From: Bog-473 sp963807775 | GTDB taxonomy: Bacteria > Actinomycetota > Acidimicrobiia > Acidimicrobiales > RAAP-2 | Assembly (NCBI GenBank): GCA_963807775.1 | Contig: CAWECY010000001.1 | Location: 1 to 64,000, forward strand | DNA: 64,000 bases | Direction of reading: 5' to 3' | Part shown: positions 35,865 through 49,511 of the stretch, in pieces | Numbering within the stretch: position 1 is the stretch's first letter | How the letters are laid out: every line of letters starts with the position of its first letter | The notes under the pieces: model-generated | What the model saw: the letters and a program-made list of their open reading frames with translations, nothing else | Databases searched by the model: none | What the model was told of the DNA's origin: nothing | Position numbers and translations under genes: made by a program

Positions 35865-37405
35865 ACGGTGCCCGCGCCCTGCTCTCGACGCTGGTCGACG
35901 CCGGCGTCGACGTGTGCTTCGCCAACCCCGGGACCTCGGAGATGCACTTCGTGGCCGCCCTCGACGACGTGCCCGCCATGCGCGGCGTCCTCTGCCTCTT
36001 CGAAGGCGTGGTCACCGGTGCCGCCGACGGCTACGGGCGGGTGGCCGGGCGACCGGCGGCGACGCTGCTGCACCTCGGGCCCGGGACTGGGCAACGGGCT
36101 GGCCAACCTGCACAACGCCCGACGGGCCCGCACGCCGGTCGTGAACATCGTGGGCGACCACGCCACGTACCACGCCCGCTACGACGCACCGCTGCAGTCG
36201 GACATCGCGTCCATCGCCGGCGCGGTCTCGGGGTGGTACCGCTCGACGGCGCGGGCCGACGACGTGGCGGGCGACGCGGCCGACGCGGTGGCCGCGGCGC
36301 TCGGCCCGCCCGGGTGCGTCGCCACGCTCGTGCTGCCGGCGGACGCCTCGTGGTCGGAGTCGCCGACCGGGCCCAGCCCGCCCCGGCCGCGCGGCCGCGC
36401 CGCCGTGGTGCCGGCCGACACGGTCGACGAGGTGGCCAAGGCGCTGCGCTCGGGCGAGCGGGCGGCGCTGCTCCTCGGCGGGCAGCGCGCTGCGCGGCCG
36501 ACGGCCTGCAGGCGGCCAGCCGGGTCGCCGTCGGCGACCGGCGCCGCACTGCTGGGCGAGACGTTCCCCGCCAACCTGGAGCGCGGGGCGGGCATCCCGG
36601 CCGTGGAGCGGTCTGGCCTACCTGGCCGAGATGGCGCAGGCCCAGCTCGACGGCGTGCGCCACCTGGTCCTGGTGGACGCCAAGTCGCCCGTCTCGTTCT
36701 TCGCCTATCCCGGCAAGGCGAGCGACCTCGTGCCGGCCGGCTGCACCGTGCACACGCTGGCCCGACCCGGCGAGGACGCGGCGGGCGCCCTGGAGGCCCT
36801 GGCCGAAGCGGTCGGTGCCCCGGCCGACGGGCGGTGCCCCCGCAGCGTCGGTGCGGCCGGAGCGCCCGACGGGCGCCGCTCGAGCACCGAGTCGCTGGCG
36901 GCCGCCGTCGGGGCCACCCTGCCCGAGGGCGCCATCGTGGTGGACGAGGGCAACACGTCGGGTCTCTTCGTCTCGGGGGCGACGGCCGGCGCGCCGCCGC
37001 CACGACTGGCTGACGCTGACCGGCGGGCGCCATCGGCATCGGGCTGCCCATGGCCACCGGCGCCGCCGTGGCTGCCCCGGAGCGCCCGGTGCTGTGCCTG
37101 CAGGCGGACGGGAGCGCGATGTACACGCTGCAGGCGCTGTGGACCCAGGCCCGCGAGGGGCTCAACGTGACGACGGTGCTGCTGTCCAACCGGAGCTACG
37201 CCATCTTGAACATGGAGCTGCACCGGGTCGGCGCCGACGCCGGCGGGCCGCTGGCCCGGCGCCTGCTCGACCTGACCGATCCGGAGCTCGACTTCTGCGA
37301 CCTGGCCCGGGGCATGGGGGTGCCGGCGCGGCGGGTGGAGAACGCCGAGGACCTGGTGACGGCGCTGGAAGGCGGGGTTCGCCGAGCCAGGCCCGGCCCT
37401 CATTG
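35861..37405 (+). CDS. Thiamine-diphosphate enzyme, acetolactate synthase large-subunit-like (frameshifted)
   Basis: About 510 aa. N-terminal Pyr domain: GVDVCFANPGTSEMHF, LFEGVVTGAADGYGR (the cofactor-activating Glu is in LFEGV) and LHNARRARTPVVNIVGDH. PP domain: VVDEGNTSGLF, LTGGAIGIGLPMATGAAVAA in shifted frames, and the ThDP motif LQADGSAMYTLQALWTQ (GDG-N type, here ADGSAMYT). The C-terminus reads EPGPALIEVPL; in the corrected frame no stop follows until about 37517, so the 3' end is uncertain. Resembles the benzoylformate-decarboxylase/acetolactate-synthase-like group. It acts on a 2-oxoacid. Coupled to the FAD oxidase gene by an ATGA overlap. Confidence 0.8.
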
Positions 37406-37440
37406 AGGTGCCTCTGTCGACCCGTTGGGTCGGAAAGCAG

Positions 37441-37462
37441 TGCATCGACAATGCATCGACAA
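37441..37462. repeat. Perfect 11-bp tandem repeat, two copies
   Basis: TGCATCGACAA occurs twice head to tail, at 37441-37451 and 37452-37462. It lies just after the TPP-enzyme gene and 22 bp before a perfect palindrome. Possible regulator site; not seen elsewhere in the window. Confidence 0.7.
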
Positions 37463-37483
37463 CATCTGGGCAGCCCGCCGCCA

Positions 37484-37503
37484 ATAGAGCCGAACGGCTC
37501 TAT
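37484..37503. promoter_or_regulatory. Perfect 20-bp palindrome (operator or hairpin)
   Basis: ATAGAGCCG at 37484-37492, AA, then CGGCTCTAT at 37495-37503. A 9-bp perfect stem. No T-run follows on the plus strand (AGCGGTCGC), so an operator or an attenuator-like hairpin is as likely as a terminator for the TPP-enzyme gene. Confidence 0.55.
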
Positions 37504-37595
37504 AGCGGTCGCTGACAGGGCTGTCACGATGCGGGTTCCTGCCCACGCGGCGCACCCCACCCCAGGCGGCGGAACACCGATGAAGAGGGATGCAC

Positions 37596-37930
37596 ATGCA
37601 GATGGAGATGGACAGCCCAGTCTCGGACGCTCCCGCTCGATTGACGCGGCGTCTCGAGCGGCTCCGCCAGTGACCTCTTCGACGTGCCCAGCCCCTCGAG
37701 GCATCCGGGACGACGACGGCCCGGAACCGATCGACTACGCCGCACTGGAGTTCGAGGTCGAGCGGATGAAGCAAGCGACTGGCCATCTGGGAGATCTTCA
37801 TGAACTACATGCGGGACGGCGCCAGAGTTGGCCCGAGGTGCAGAGCTCGCTGACGAAGGAGGACTTCGACAAGATCGTCGCGATCTGTGACGGCGTGCCG
37901 CTGCGGGACCTGTTGCTCGACCAGGGCTGA
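37596..37930 (+). CDS. Small hypothetical protein (frameshifted)
   Basis: Roughly 110 aa. The ATG at 37596 gives MQMEMDSPVSDAPARLTRRLERLRQ; the reading then moves frame near 37670 and again near 37780. The C-terminal part is clearly coding: DDDGPEPIDYAALEFEVERM, then a stretch ending SLTKEDFDKIVAICDGVPL and RDLLLDQG. Acidic and helical. I do not recognise the family. It stands alone between the TPP enzyme and the convergent xthA. Confidence 0.45.
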
Positions 37931-37945
37931 AACCCGACCGCCGAT

Positions 37946-38720
37946 CTAGCCGGCGGCGAAGTCGACGACGACGGGCGCGTGGTCGGAAGGCTTCTGCCCC
38001 TTGCGGGCGTCGCGGTCGCGGAACGCCCCGGTGGCGCGCTGCACGAGGTCGTCGCTCACCAGCACCAGGTCGATGCGCATGCCGCGGCCCTGGTGGAAGT
38101 CGCCGGCCCGGTAGTCCCACCACGTGAAGGTGCCCGGCTCGTTGAAGCGACGGAACACGTCGTCGAGACCCCACGCCTCGACCTCGCGCAGCGCGGCCCG
38201 CTCGGGCTCGCTCACGTGCGTCGCGCCGACGAACGCGGCGGGGTCCCACACGTCGCCGTCGTCGGGCGCCACGTTGAAGTCGCCGCACGACCGCCACCGA
38301 CGATCCCGGCGGGCACGTCTCGTCGAGCGTGGCGCGCAGCTGGGCCAGCCACGCCAGCTTCACTGCGTAGAACTCGTTGTCGAGGGCGCGGCCGTTGGGC
38401 ACGTAGACGCGAGAAGCACGCGCGTGCCGCGCACATGGCGCGACGATGATCCGGCGCCCGTGCTCGTCGTCCGGCGTGCCGAAGCCCTCGGGTCACGTCC
38501 TCCAGCCCGACCCTGCTGAGGATGGCGACGCCGTTCCAGCGGCCGTCGCCGTAGTGCGCCGACTCGTAGCCGAGCTCGGCGAACTCCTTCTCGGGGAACT
38601 TGTCGTCGGCCTGCTTGGTCTCCTGCATGCAGAGCACGTCGGGCTGGTGCGCTCGATCCATTCGGTGACCCGCGGCATGCGGGCCGTGAGCGAGTTCACG
38701 TTCCAGGTGGCCAGGCGCAT
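37946..38720 (-). CDS. xthA: Exodeoxyribonuclease III (frameshifted)
   Basis: About 257 aa. AP endonuclease/3'-5' exonuclease of base excision repair. N-terminal MRLATWNVNSL (metal-binding Asn), VLCMQETKQADDKFP (catalytic Glu), YVPNGRALDNEFYAVKLAWL (catalytic Tyr region), GDFNVAPDDGDVWDP (Asp-x-Asn) and the C-terminal KPSDHAPVVVDF (Asp-His pair). Frames change near 38650, 38470, 38410 and 38290. Its ATG overlaps the fabZ stop (TGATG), so the two are co-translated. Confidence 0.92.
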
Positions 38721-39160
38721 CAGCGCGTCGCTCCGTCGACGATGACGAAGAGCAGGTCGGCCTCGCACGCCGTCTGCCCGCCGACCGACGCCGTCCCGTG
38801 GCCCTTCCCGGCCCGGGCCGACAGGCGGTCCATGGTCACCTCGAGCTCGAGGGTCTCCCCGGGCACCACCTGGCGGCGGAAGCGCGCCCGCTCGATCCCG
38901 CCGAAGAGCGGGCAGCTTGCCGGCGTAGCGCGGGTCGAGCAGGACGGCGATGCCGCCGAGCTGGGCCAGCGACTCGACCATCAGCACGCCGGGCAGCGTC
39001 GGCCGGCCCGGGAAAGTGCCCGGCGAAGAAGGCCTCGTCGCCCGTCAGCTGCCAGTGGCCGTCGCGCCGAGACCCCGGCTCGACCGCCGTCACCTCGGTG
39101 ACGAAGAGGAACGGCGGCCGGTGCGGCAGGACGTCGGCCGGGTTCGGGAGCAGCCACCAT
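38720..39160 (-). CDS. fabZ: 3-hydroxyacyl-ACP dehydratase FabZ-like hotdog protein (frameshifted)
   Basis: About 146 aa. Hotdog fold. LPHRPPFLFVTEV at the N-terminus, then the catalytic helix GHFPG followed in the next frame by PTLPGVLMVESLAQLGG with the conserved Glu, and IERARFRRQVVPGDTLELEV. These are the FabZ marks; the enzyme removes water from 3-hydroxyacyl-ACP in fatty-acid synthesis. Slips lie near 39140, 39010 and 38910. The ATG (39158-39160) overlaps the stop of the NYN-S1 gene, and its own stop overlaps the xthA start. Confidence 0.85.
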
Positions 39161-40627
39161 CAGCGGACGTTACCGACCGTCACGACCGCCGTCGCCTTGG
39201 CGGCCTTCTTGGCCGGGCGCCTTCTTGGCCTTGGCTGCCTTCTTGGCCGGCCGTCTTCTTCGCCGGGCCCGCCTGGCCGGGCGCCTTCTTCGCCGGAGAC
39301 TGCGCCTTCTTGGCCTTGGCCGCCTTCTTGGCCGCGCCTTCTTGGCCGGGGCCCGCCTTCTTGGGCCCTGCCTTGGCGGTCGAGGTGGCCTTCTTGGCCG
39401 TCGCCTTCCTGGCGTCGTGCGGCCGCCTTGGTCGCGAGCGGCGCGCTTCTTCGCCGTGCCGCCGGCGCCGGCGCAGGAGCGCGAGCTCGGCCACCCGCCG
39501 GGGCGGGTCGAGGCCGGCCAGCACGAAGGGGCGCACCTCGCCCTTCTTGAGCACCTGGCGCGCCTTGGTCGGCGGCGGCGTCCCCATGGCGGTCAGCGGG
39601 ATGTAGCAGTGCAGGACGCCGCCGCCGGGCAGCGACACGTCGACCATGGCGCCGTGCGAGGTGAACGACACCACCTCGCCCTCGACGGTGCTGCCCGACG
39701 GTGTAGGCGGCGACGAAGTTGATGAAGGCCAGCGGCTCGTTGACCGCCGGCGGCGGGGTCGGCCCGGCGCTTCTTGGCCGCGTCCGGTTACGCGGTCGGC
39801 GGCGTGCGGCTCCGGCCTTGGCACGGGCGCCCTTGCCGTCACGCGTCGCTTGCCGCGCGTGCGTCCTTCTTGGCCTTGGCGCTCTTCTGGGGCGCCGCCT
39901 TCTTGGCCGCGCCTTCTTCTTCGAGCCTTCGGCTTCTGGGCGTCGGCGGATGCAGCGCCTCCTCGACCGCCTCGTCGATGGCGCTCGAGAACACCGGGTC
40001 GACCTTGGCCCGGCCCGGGGCGGCGGCGTGGTCGGGGTGAGCGGCCACGACGTGTCGACCGGCGGCGCCGCCTTCTTGCGCCGCCTTCTTGGCCTTGGCC
40101 GCCTTCTTGGCCGCCTTCTTGGCCGCCCGGGCCAGCTCGGCCGCCTTGGCCGGCGCGGACTCGGGGTCCTTCTTCGACTTGGCCTCGGCCGTGGCGGCCC
40201 GGCTCTTGGGACCGCGGATGGGCAGCCGCGGCGTGAAGATCCACCCGACGCCGGGCACCGGCTTGCCGCCGATCAGCCGGCCCTCGTCGAAGAGCCACGG
40301 GTGCTCGCCGTGGAACTCCTGGAACGAGTCGTTGGAGAGGACGACGGCGCCGGTCCGTTCGGCGATGCGCAGCACGAAGGCGTCGCCCCGGCCGATGGCG
40401 CCCGCCGGCGGCGAGATCACCTCGCCGTTGAGCATGGCCTCGCGGACCGTCTTCGCGCTCGGCTTCGGACGACGCGGTGCTCGAAGGTGGCGTCGACGAC
40501 CACGATGATGCTGGCGCCCGGGTCCTCGGCGGCGTAGGCGCGCACGGCCTCGTCGAGCTGCTTCAGGCTCGGAGAGGTTCGTCCTTCGGTGGCCAGGTTC
40601 GACCCGTCCACCACGACGTGGTGCGGT

Positions 40628-40641
<14 letters not shown>
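39160..40641 (-). CDS. NYN/PIN-type RNase domain with Lys/Ala-rich linker and S1-like domain (frameshifted)
   Basis: About 490 aa. Starts MPLAEPHHVVVDGSNLATEG, a Zc3h12a-like/NYN nuclease opening with its first acidic residue, then IIVVVDATFEHRV, ISPPAGAIGRGDAFVLRIAE and VVLSNDSFQEFHGEHPWL. A Lys/Ala-rich basic stretch follows, then an S1-like RNA-binding domain (STVEGEVVSFTSHGAMVDVS, LHCYIPLTAMG), then a second Lys/Ala-rich tail ending AKATAVVTVGNVR. Likely a nucleic-acid-bound ribonuclease. Many slips fall in the AAGAAGGCC repeats. Its start lies 14 bp inside the end of kgd, and its stop overlaps fabZ. Confidence 0.72.
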
Positions 40642-44382
<3,741 letters not shown>

Positions 44383-44444
44383 GAGCCAACCCTACCGGCG
44401 GCGGTCGGGGCCGGTGAGGCGGGCCGGTAGCGTCTGCCCTGCCC

Positions 44445-45258
44445 ATGAGCTATCCGGCCGCCCTCCACGTCACTGGCGCGGCCGGCCGCTGCGCCGGGCG
44501 CGCCCACCGTGGTCTTCGTCCACGGGTCGCTCGACCGGGGCGAGAGCTTCCGCCGGGTCATGCGCCGGCTGCCCGAGCTCGACGACCGTGGCCTACGACC
44601 GGCGGGGCTACCAGGGCTCGCGGGCCGGCGGCGTGGTGGACCTGGGCGGCCACATCGACGACCTGCTCGCCGTGGCCGAGGTCGCGCGGGCCGGACGGGC
44701 GCCGAGCCCGGTGGTCGGCCGTCGGCCACAGCCTCGGGGGCGACGTCGTGGTCGGCGCCGCGCTGGCCGAGCCCCGGGCGTTCGACGCCATCGGGGCCTT
44801 CGAGCCGCCCATGCCCTGGCTCGGGTTCCGGCCGGGACCGGCCCGGCGGCGGCGCGGCGCCGCGGCGTGGGCCGCCGATGGCCGACGACCCCGGCGAAGA
44901 GGCCGAGCGGTTCTTCTCGCCGCATGGTGAGCCCCTCGGCCTGGGCCGCCTGACCGACGAGGGCCGGGCGTCGCGCCGGGCCGACGGGCCCGGCGCTGGT
45001 GGCCGACCTGCGCAGCTTCCGCAGCGAGGGCGCGCCCTTCGACGTGACCGCGCTCGGCGTGCCGGCGGTGTTCGGGATGGGCGGCGCCGGCGACGGCGGC
45101 CGCACCACCGCCGCAGCGTCGAGTGGCTGGGGGCCAACGTGCCCGGTGCGTCGGTCTATCGAGATCGAGGGGGCGCAGCACGGCGCGCACCTGTCGCACC
45201 CGGACCACTTCGCCGCGCTGACCCGGCTCGTGGTCGAGCGGGCGACGGCGTCGGCTAG
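44445..45258 (+). CDS. Alpha/beta-fold hydrolase (frameshifted)
   Basis: About 265 aa. MSYPAALHVTG start at 44445; oxyanion-hole strand PTVVFVHGSLDRGESFRRVM; VAYDRRGYQGSR; nucleophile elbow VGHSLGGDVVVGAALAE; and the catalytic His region IEGAQHGAHLSHPDHFAAL near 45180. Slips near 44500, 44585, 44700, 44830, 44870 and 45150. The stop at 45258 is the best fit but not certain. Substrate unknown. Divergent from kgd; a 62-bp gap holds both promoters. Confidence 0.78.
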
Positions 45259-45281
45259 CGTCGAGCGTCGGCGCCGACAGG

Positions 45282-46247
45282 TCAGGCCGACGAGAGGCGG
45301 CAGCCCGCTGTCGTGGCGCGGCCGTGCGCCGGCTGTGGTGCGGGGTGCTTGAGCCGGCGGGAGAGCATCTCGTCGTACTCGGCGCCCTTGCCCTCGCTCT
45401 TCATGCCGGTGACCAGCGGCGAGTTGGACAGGAAGACGGCACCCACGAACATGACCAGCAGCGAGAGCGCCTCGAGCGGGCCGTAGGCGCCCGAGGTGCG
45501 CAGGCTGTCGCCGTAGAGCGCGATGCCCAGGCAGATGCTGACCAGCGGGTCGACCAGGACCAGGGTCGACTGCGACGCGGCCAGCGGGCCGGCGTGGAAC
45601 GCGTTCTGCGTGAGGAAGAGGCCGAGCAGGCCGAAGACGATGACGCCGTAGGTCTGCCAGTGCTCGAGCATGGTCACCCAGTCGTTGGCGGCGTAGTCGC
45701 TGACCGATCTTGATCAGGGCGGCGGTGAAGGCGAACGTGATGGCGGCGGCGCGTGCCGAACATGGCCGCCTTCCACCAGCGCGGGCCCCAGCGGGTGGCC
45801 ACGACGGTGATGACGATGAGGAGCACGACTGGCTGCCGCCGACCACGATCCAGCCCAGGTTGGTGGGCGTCTCGTTCCCGCCGCCCGGGGCGGCGAAGAA
45901 GAGGAAGCCCGAGAGCCCGAAGGCGATGGCCGAGGCGCCGATCCACTCCCGCACGGTGATGGTGAAGCGGAAGTAGGTGCCCGAGGATGGCCACCAGGAA
46001 CAGCAGCTCCATGGTCAGGATCGGCTGGACCACCGAGAGCCGCCCGATGTGCAGCGCGAACGGCCTGCAACAAGAAGGAGCAGATCATGAAGCCGAAGCC
46101 CAGGAGCCAGACGCCCCGGCGGATGGCGTGGGCCATCAGGCTCAGCCGCATGGTGGTCTCCTCAGGGGCGTCCTCGACGCCCATGCGCTGGAACACGCTG
46201 GTCAGCGCATTGGAGAGAGCCGCAGCTACCGCAAGGACATAGACCAT
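45282..46247 (-). CDS. EamA/DMT-superfamily transporter (frameshifted)
   Basis: About 315 aa with roughly ten hydrophobic helices. First helix MVYVLAVAAALSNALTSVFQ; then RGVWLLGFGFMICSFLLQA, SVVQPILTMELLFLVAI, AFGLSGFLFFAAPGGGNE and QSTLVLVDPLVSICLGIALY. The helix pattern and the PxxE-like loop match drug/metabolite transporters. About six slips. The C-terminal tail is hydrophilic and basic. Substrate unknown. Convergent with the hydrolase gene. Confidence 0.75.
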
Positions 46248-46547
46248 CGCCTCGGTCGCGATGTTAACGGGCGGTTGTCACTCGTCACGCAGTGCGCTCT
46301 CAGCTGGCGCTCAGGTTCTGTCCACGTGCGTTTCAGCGGTCCCTGTGACGCAGGAATCGTGTGCTGAGGCGCCGCTCCGCACCGGATCGACTCTCTGCCT
46401 CGGCGCGTTCCTGCAGAAATTCTGATGACATGACCTACCAACCAATGTGGCAGTTGGGTTACGTTTAGCCCAACTTCCGACTACTGGGAGTGGTGGGAAG
46501 GGTGGGGATCGGTCGTCACCGGGGCGGCCGAGAGACAAGGGAGTGCT
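46248..46547. promoter_or_regulatory. 300-bp divergent regulatory region before the ABC importer
   Basis: No gene. It is less GC-rich than its surroundings. GTTGGG (46454-46459) and CCCAAC (46470-46475) form an inverted repeat around ATTACGTTTAG-like sequence, an operator or promoter-proximal hairpin. A clear RBS (AAGGGAG) sits 4-5 bp before the ATG at 46548. Confidence 0.5.
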
Positions 46548-48472
46548 ATGGGACTGAAGGGGTTAGTTGAAGAGGGCGGCGTATGCGGCCCTGGCGGTGG
46601 GAGCGCTCACCGTGACGTTCGCCGGAGTCGATCGGCACTGCGTGTCGCGGCGAGCGCCATCCCCACCGGCGGGACGAAGGTGAGCGGCGGCACAGTCCGA
46701 TGGGCCGAGCCTCCAGGCACCCCCCCGACCTTCATCTTCCCGTTCATGAGCGGGTCGGAGAGCAGCGTCGGCAACATCAGCCAGTTCCAGTACCTGATGT
46801 ACCGGCCGCTCTACATGTTCGGCTTCCCGGGGAACGACAACACGACGCTCAACCCCACGCTCTCGCTGGCCAGCATGCCCACGTACAGCAACGGGGACAC
46901 CACGGCCACCATCGCCCTGAAGAACTACAAGTGGTCCGACGGCGAGACCGTCACCGCTACCGACGTGCTCGTTCTTCATGAACATGCTCCACGCCGAGAC
47001 GGCCAACTGGTACGACTACGTGCCCGGCCTACTTCCCTGACAACGTCAAGAGCGTGACCGTCAACAGCCCGTCGTCGCTCACGTTCACGTTCAACAAGGG
47101 TTACGACCCGACGTGGATCGAACTACAACGAGTTCTCCCAGATCACGCCGTTCCCGACGGCCTGGGACATCACGGCCGCCGGTGCGGCGGCCGGCTCGGG
47201 CGGCTGCTCGACCGGCGCGTACGGCGCGGCGGCGACCGACGCGGCGTGCACCAAGGTCTACAACTTCCTGACCGGGCCAGGCCAGCGACCTGACCAGCTA
47301 CGCCACCAACCCCATGTGGGGGATCGTCGACGGGCCGTACACCATCGCGTCTTCGAAGGGCGGGTCGTTCAGCACCACGGGCGCGGTCACCCTGGTGCCC
47401 AACCCGTCCTACAGCGGCCCCAAGAAGGCCACGGTCACCGTGATCCTGGAGCTGCCGTACACCACCGACAACGCCGAGTTCAACGCCCTGTTGGGCGGCA
47501 ACCTCGACATCGGGTACGCTCCCGCAGCAGGACATCACCAAGCCGACCACGAACGCGACGATCGCCGGGCCCGAACAACCCGCGGCTGACGAACTTCTAC
47601 CTGACGCCCTGGGTCCTCTTCGGGTTCAACTACGCGGTGCTGAAGTTCGAGTCGACGGGTGACGGTGGCAACGCCGGCGCCATCTACAAGCAGCTCTACG
47701 TCCGCCAGGCGATGCAGAGCGTGGTCGACCAGCCGGCCATGATCCAGAAGTTCCTCGAAGGGCTACGGCGTGCCGACCTACGGGCCGGTGCCGGTGCTGC
47801 CGAAGAACGACCTGGTCGACTCGTACGAGCAGTCGAACCCGTACCCCTACAACCCGTCGCACGCCAAGAGCCTGCTCAAGTCGCACGGCTGGAAGGTCGT
47901 GGCGAACGGGATCGACACCTGCGAGAAGCCGGGCACCGGTCCGAGCGAGTGCGGCGCCGGCATCCCCAAGGGCGCCCAGCTCAACTTCACCATGGTCTAC
48001 GCCAGCGGCACGCAGTGGCAGCAGCAGGTGATCGACGTCGAGCAGTCCGCCTGGAACGCCATCGGCATCAAGACCCAGGTGGTCGGCAACACCTTCCCGA
48101 CCGTCATCTCCAGCTACGCGCCACCGTGCATGACGGGCCAGCCCTGCACGGTCGAGGAAGGCTGGTGGGGCGGCGGCTGGGAGTACAGCCCGGACTACTA
48201 CCCGTCGGGTGAGACGCTGTTCTCCACCGGTGCGGGCAGCAACGCCGGCAACTACACCAACGCCAAGGCCGACACCCTGATCGCGCGACGACCAACACGC
48301 GAACACCAACCTGGACGCGTACCAGAACTACATCGCCCAGCAGGTGCCGGAGATCTGGGAGCCCAACGCCGACTACGAGCTGAGCGAGGTGCGAACAACC
48401 TGCGAGGCGTCGCCCCGCAGAACCCCTTTGCCAACCTCTTCCCCGAGTACTGGTACTACGTAAAGGGCTGAG
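46548..48472 (+). CDS. ABC importer substrate-binding protein, family 5 (frameshifted)
   Basis: About 635 aa. Starts MGLKGLV, then after an early slip KRAAYAALAVGALTVTFAG, an export signal, with GTAC a possible lipobox. The body is a peptide/nickel-type solute-binding protein: GGTVRWAEPPGTPPTFIFPF, LKNYKWSDGETVTATDVL (family signature), VRQAMQSVVDQPAMIQKFL, GYGVPTYGPVPV and a C-terminus LFPEYWYYVKG. About nine slips. It delivers oligopeptides or similar solutes to the permeases that follow. First gene of the transporter set. Confidence 0.87.
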
Positions 48473-48554
48473 CCAAGCAGGCTCATTTCGGCGAGGACAG
48501 TGGCCGGTCACGGATTGACCTGAGCGTGCGACGCAGCGTGCGTAGCATCGGTCC

Positions 48555-49511
48555 GTGACCGGCTTCCTCGTCCGGCGGCTCTTCCAGGCCGTGCTGGTCG
48601 TCATCGGGGTGATCGCGTTCATGTTCATCCTGATCCACCTGATCCCGGGCGGCGAGGCGCGGGCGGTGCTCGGCCCCAAGGCCACGGCGGTGGAGATCGC
48701 CCAGTTCAACAGGGAAAACGGGCTGGACCTGCCGCTCTGGGACCAGTTCGTCCACTACGTCTGGAACCTGTCCCGCTTCGACCTCGGCCGCTCCTACACC
48801 TTGAACCAGAGCGTGACGTCCCTGATCGCCGAGGCGCTTGCCCAAGACGCTCATCCTGGTCGGCCTGGCGACGCTGTTCGCCCTGGTGATCGCCATCCCC
48901 CTCGGCATCTACCAGGTGGTCCGGCGCAACAAGCTGAGGACTACATCCTGACCGGCGTCACGTTCGTCCTCTACGCCATGCCGGCGTTCCTCCTGGGCAC
49001 GCTGCTCATCCTGTGGTTCGCCATCTACATCCCGATCTTCTCGACCGAGGCACCGCAGAGCGACTCGCATCTGGGGCATCCTGTCGGACCCGACGGCGCT
49101 CGTGCTGCCGGTGGTGACGCTGGCCGCCATCACCATCGCCTCCTTCAGCCGCTACATGCGCTCGTCGATGATGGAGACGATGACCGAGGACTTCATCCGC
49201 ACGGCCCGGGCCAAGGGGGCCGCACCGCGGCGGGTGCTCTACGTCCACGCGCTGCGCAACGCCATCATCCCGATCATCACGTTGCTCGGGCTGTCCTTCG
49301 GGACCATCGTCAGCGGGGCGGTGATCACCGAGAGCGTGTTCAACTACCCCGGCATGGGACTGCTGGCGGTCAACTCCGCCTTCAAGCGAGGACATCCCGA
49401 CGCTGCTCGGGCGTGACCTTCGTCGTGACCATCGCGACGATCGCCGGCAATCTGCTCGCCGACATCCTGTACGCCGTCGTCGACCCGAGGATCCGGTATG
49501 CAAAATCCTGA
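48555..49511 (+). CDS. ABC importer permease, DppB/OppB type (frameshifted)
   Basis: About 315 aa, six helices. MTGFLVRRLFQAVLVVIGVI is the standard N-terminus of the family. ENGLDLPLWDQFVHYVWNLS and FDLGRSY follow, and the EAA loop that contacts the ATPase is DFIRTARAKGAAPRRVLYVH. The end is DILYAVVDPRIRY. Slips near 48840, 48940, 49070 and 49390-49420. Its stop lies 14 bp inside the next permease gene. A 60-80 bp gap separates it from the binding-protein gene. Confidence 0.88.
   Translation: MTGFLVRRLFQAVLVVIGVIAFMFILIHLIPGGEARAVLGPKATAVEIAQFNRENGLDLPLWDQFVHYVWNLSRFDLGRSYTLNQSVTSLIAEALAQDAHPGRPGDAVRPGDRHPPRHLPGGPAQQAEDYILTGVTFVLYAMPAFLLGTLLILWFAIYIPIFSTEAPQSDSHLGHPVGPDGARAAGGDAGRHHHRLLQPLHALVDDGDDDRGLHPHGPGQGGRTAAGALRPRAAQRHHPDHHVARAVLRDHRQRGGDHRERVQLPRHGTAGGQLRLQARTSRRCSGVTFVVTIATIAGNLLADILYAVVDPRIRYAKS

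Noticed and set aside
39180..40298. 372-codon frame of Gln/Glu/Gly/Arg repeats in the NYN-S1 gene
   Set aside because: Out-of-frame reading of Lys/Ala repeats caused by frameshifts.
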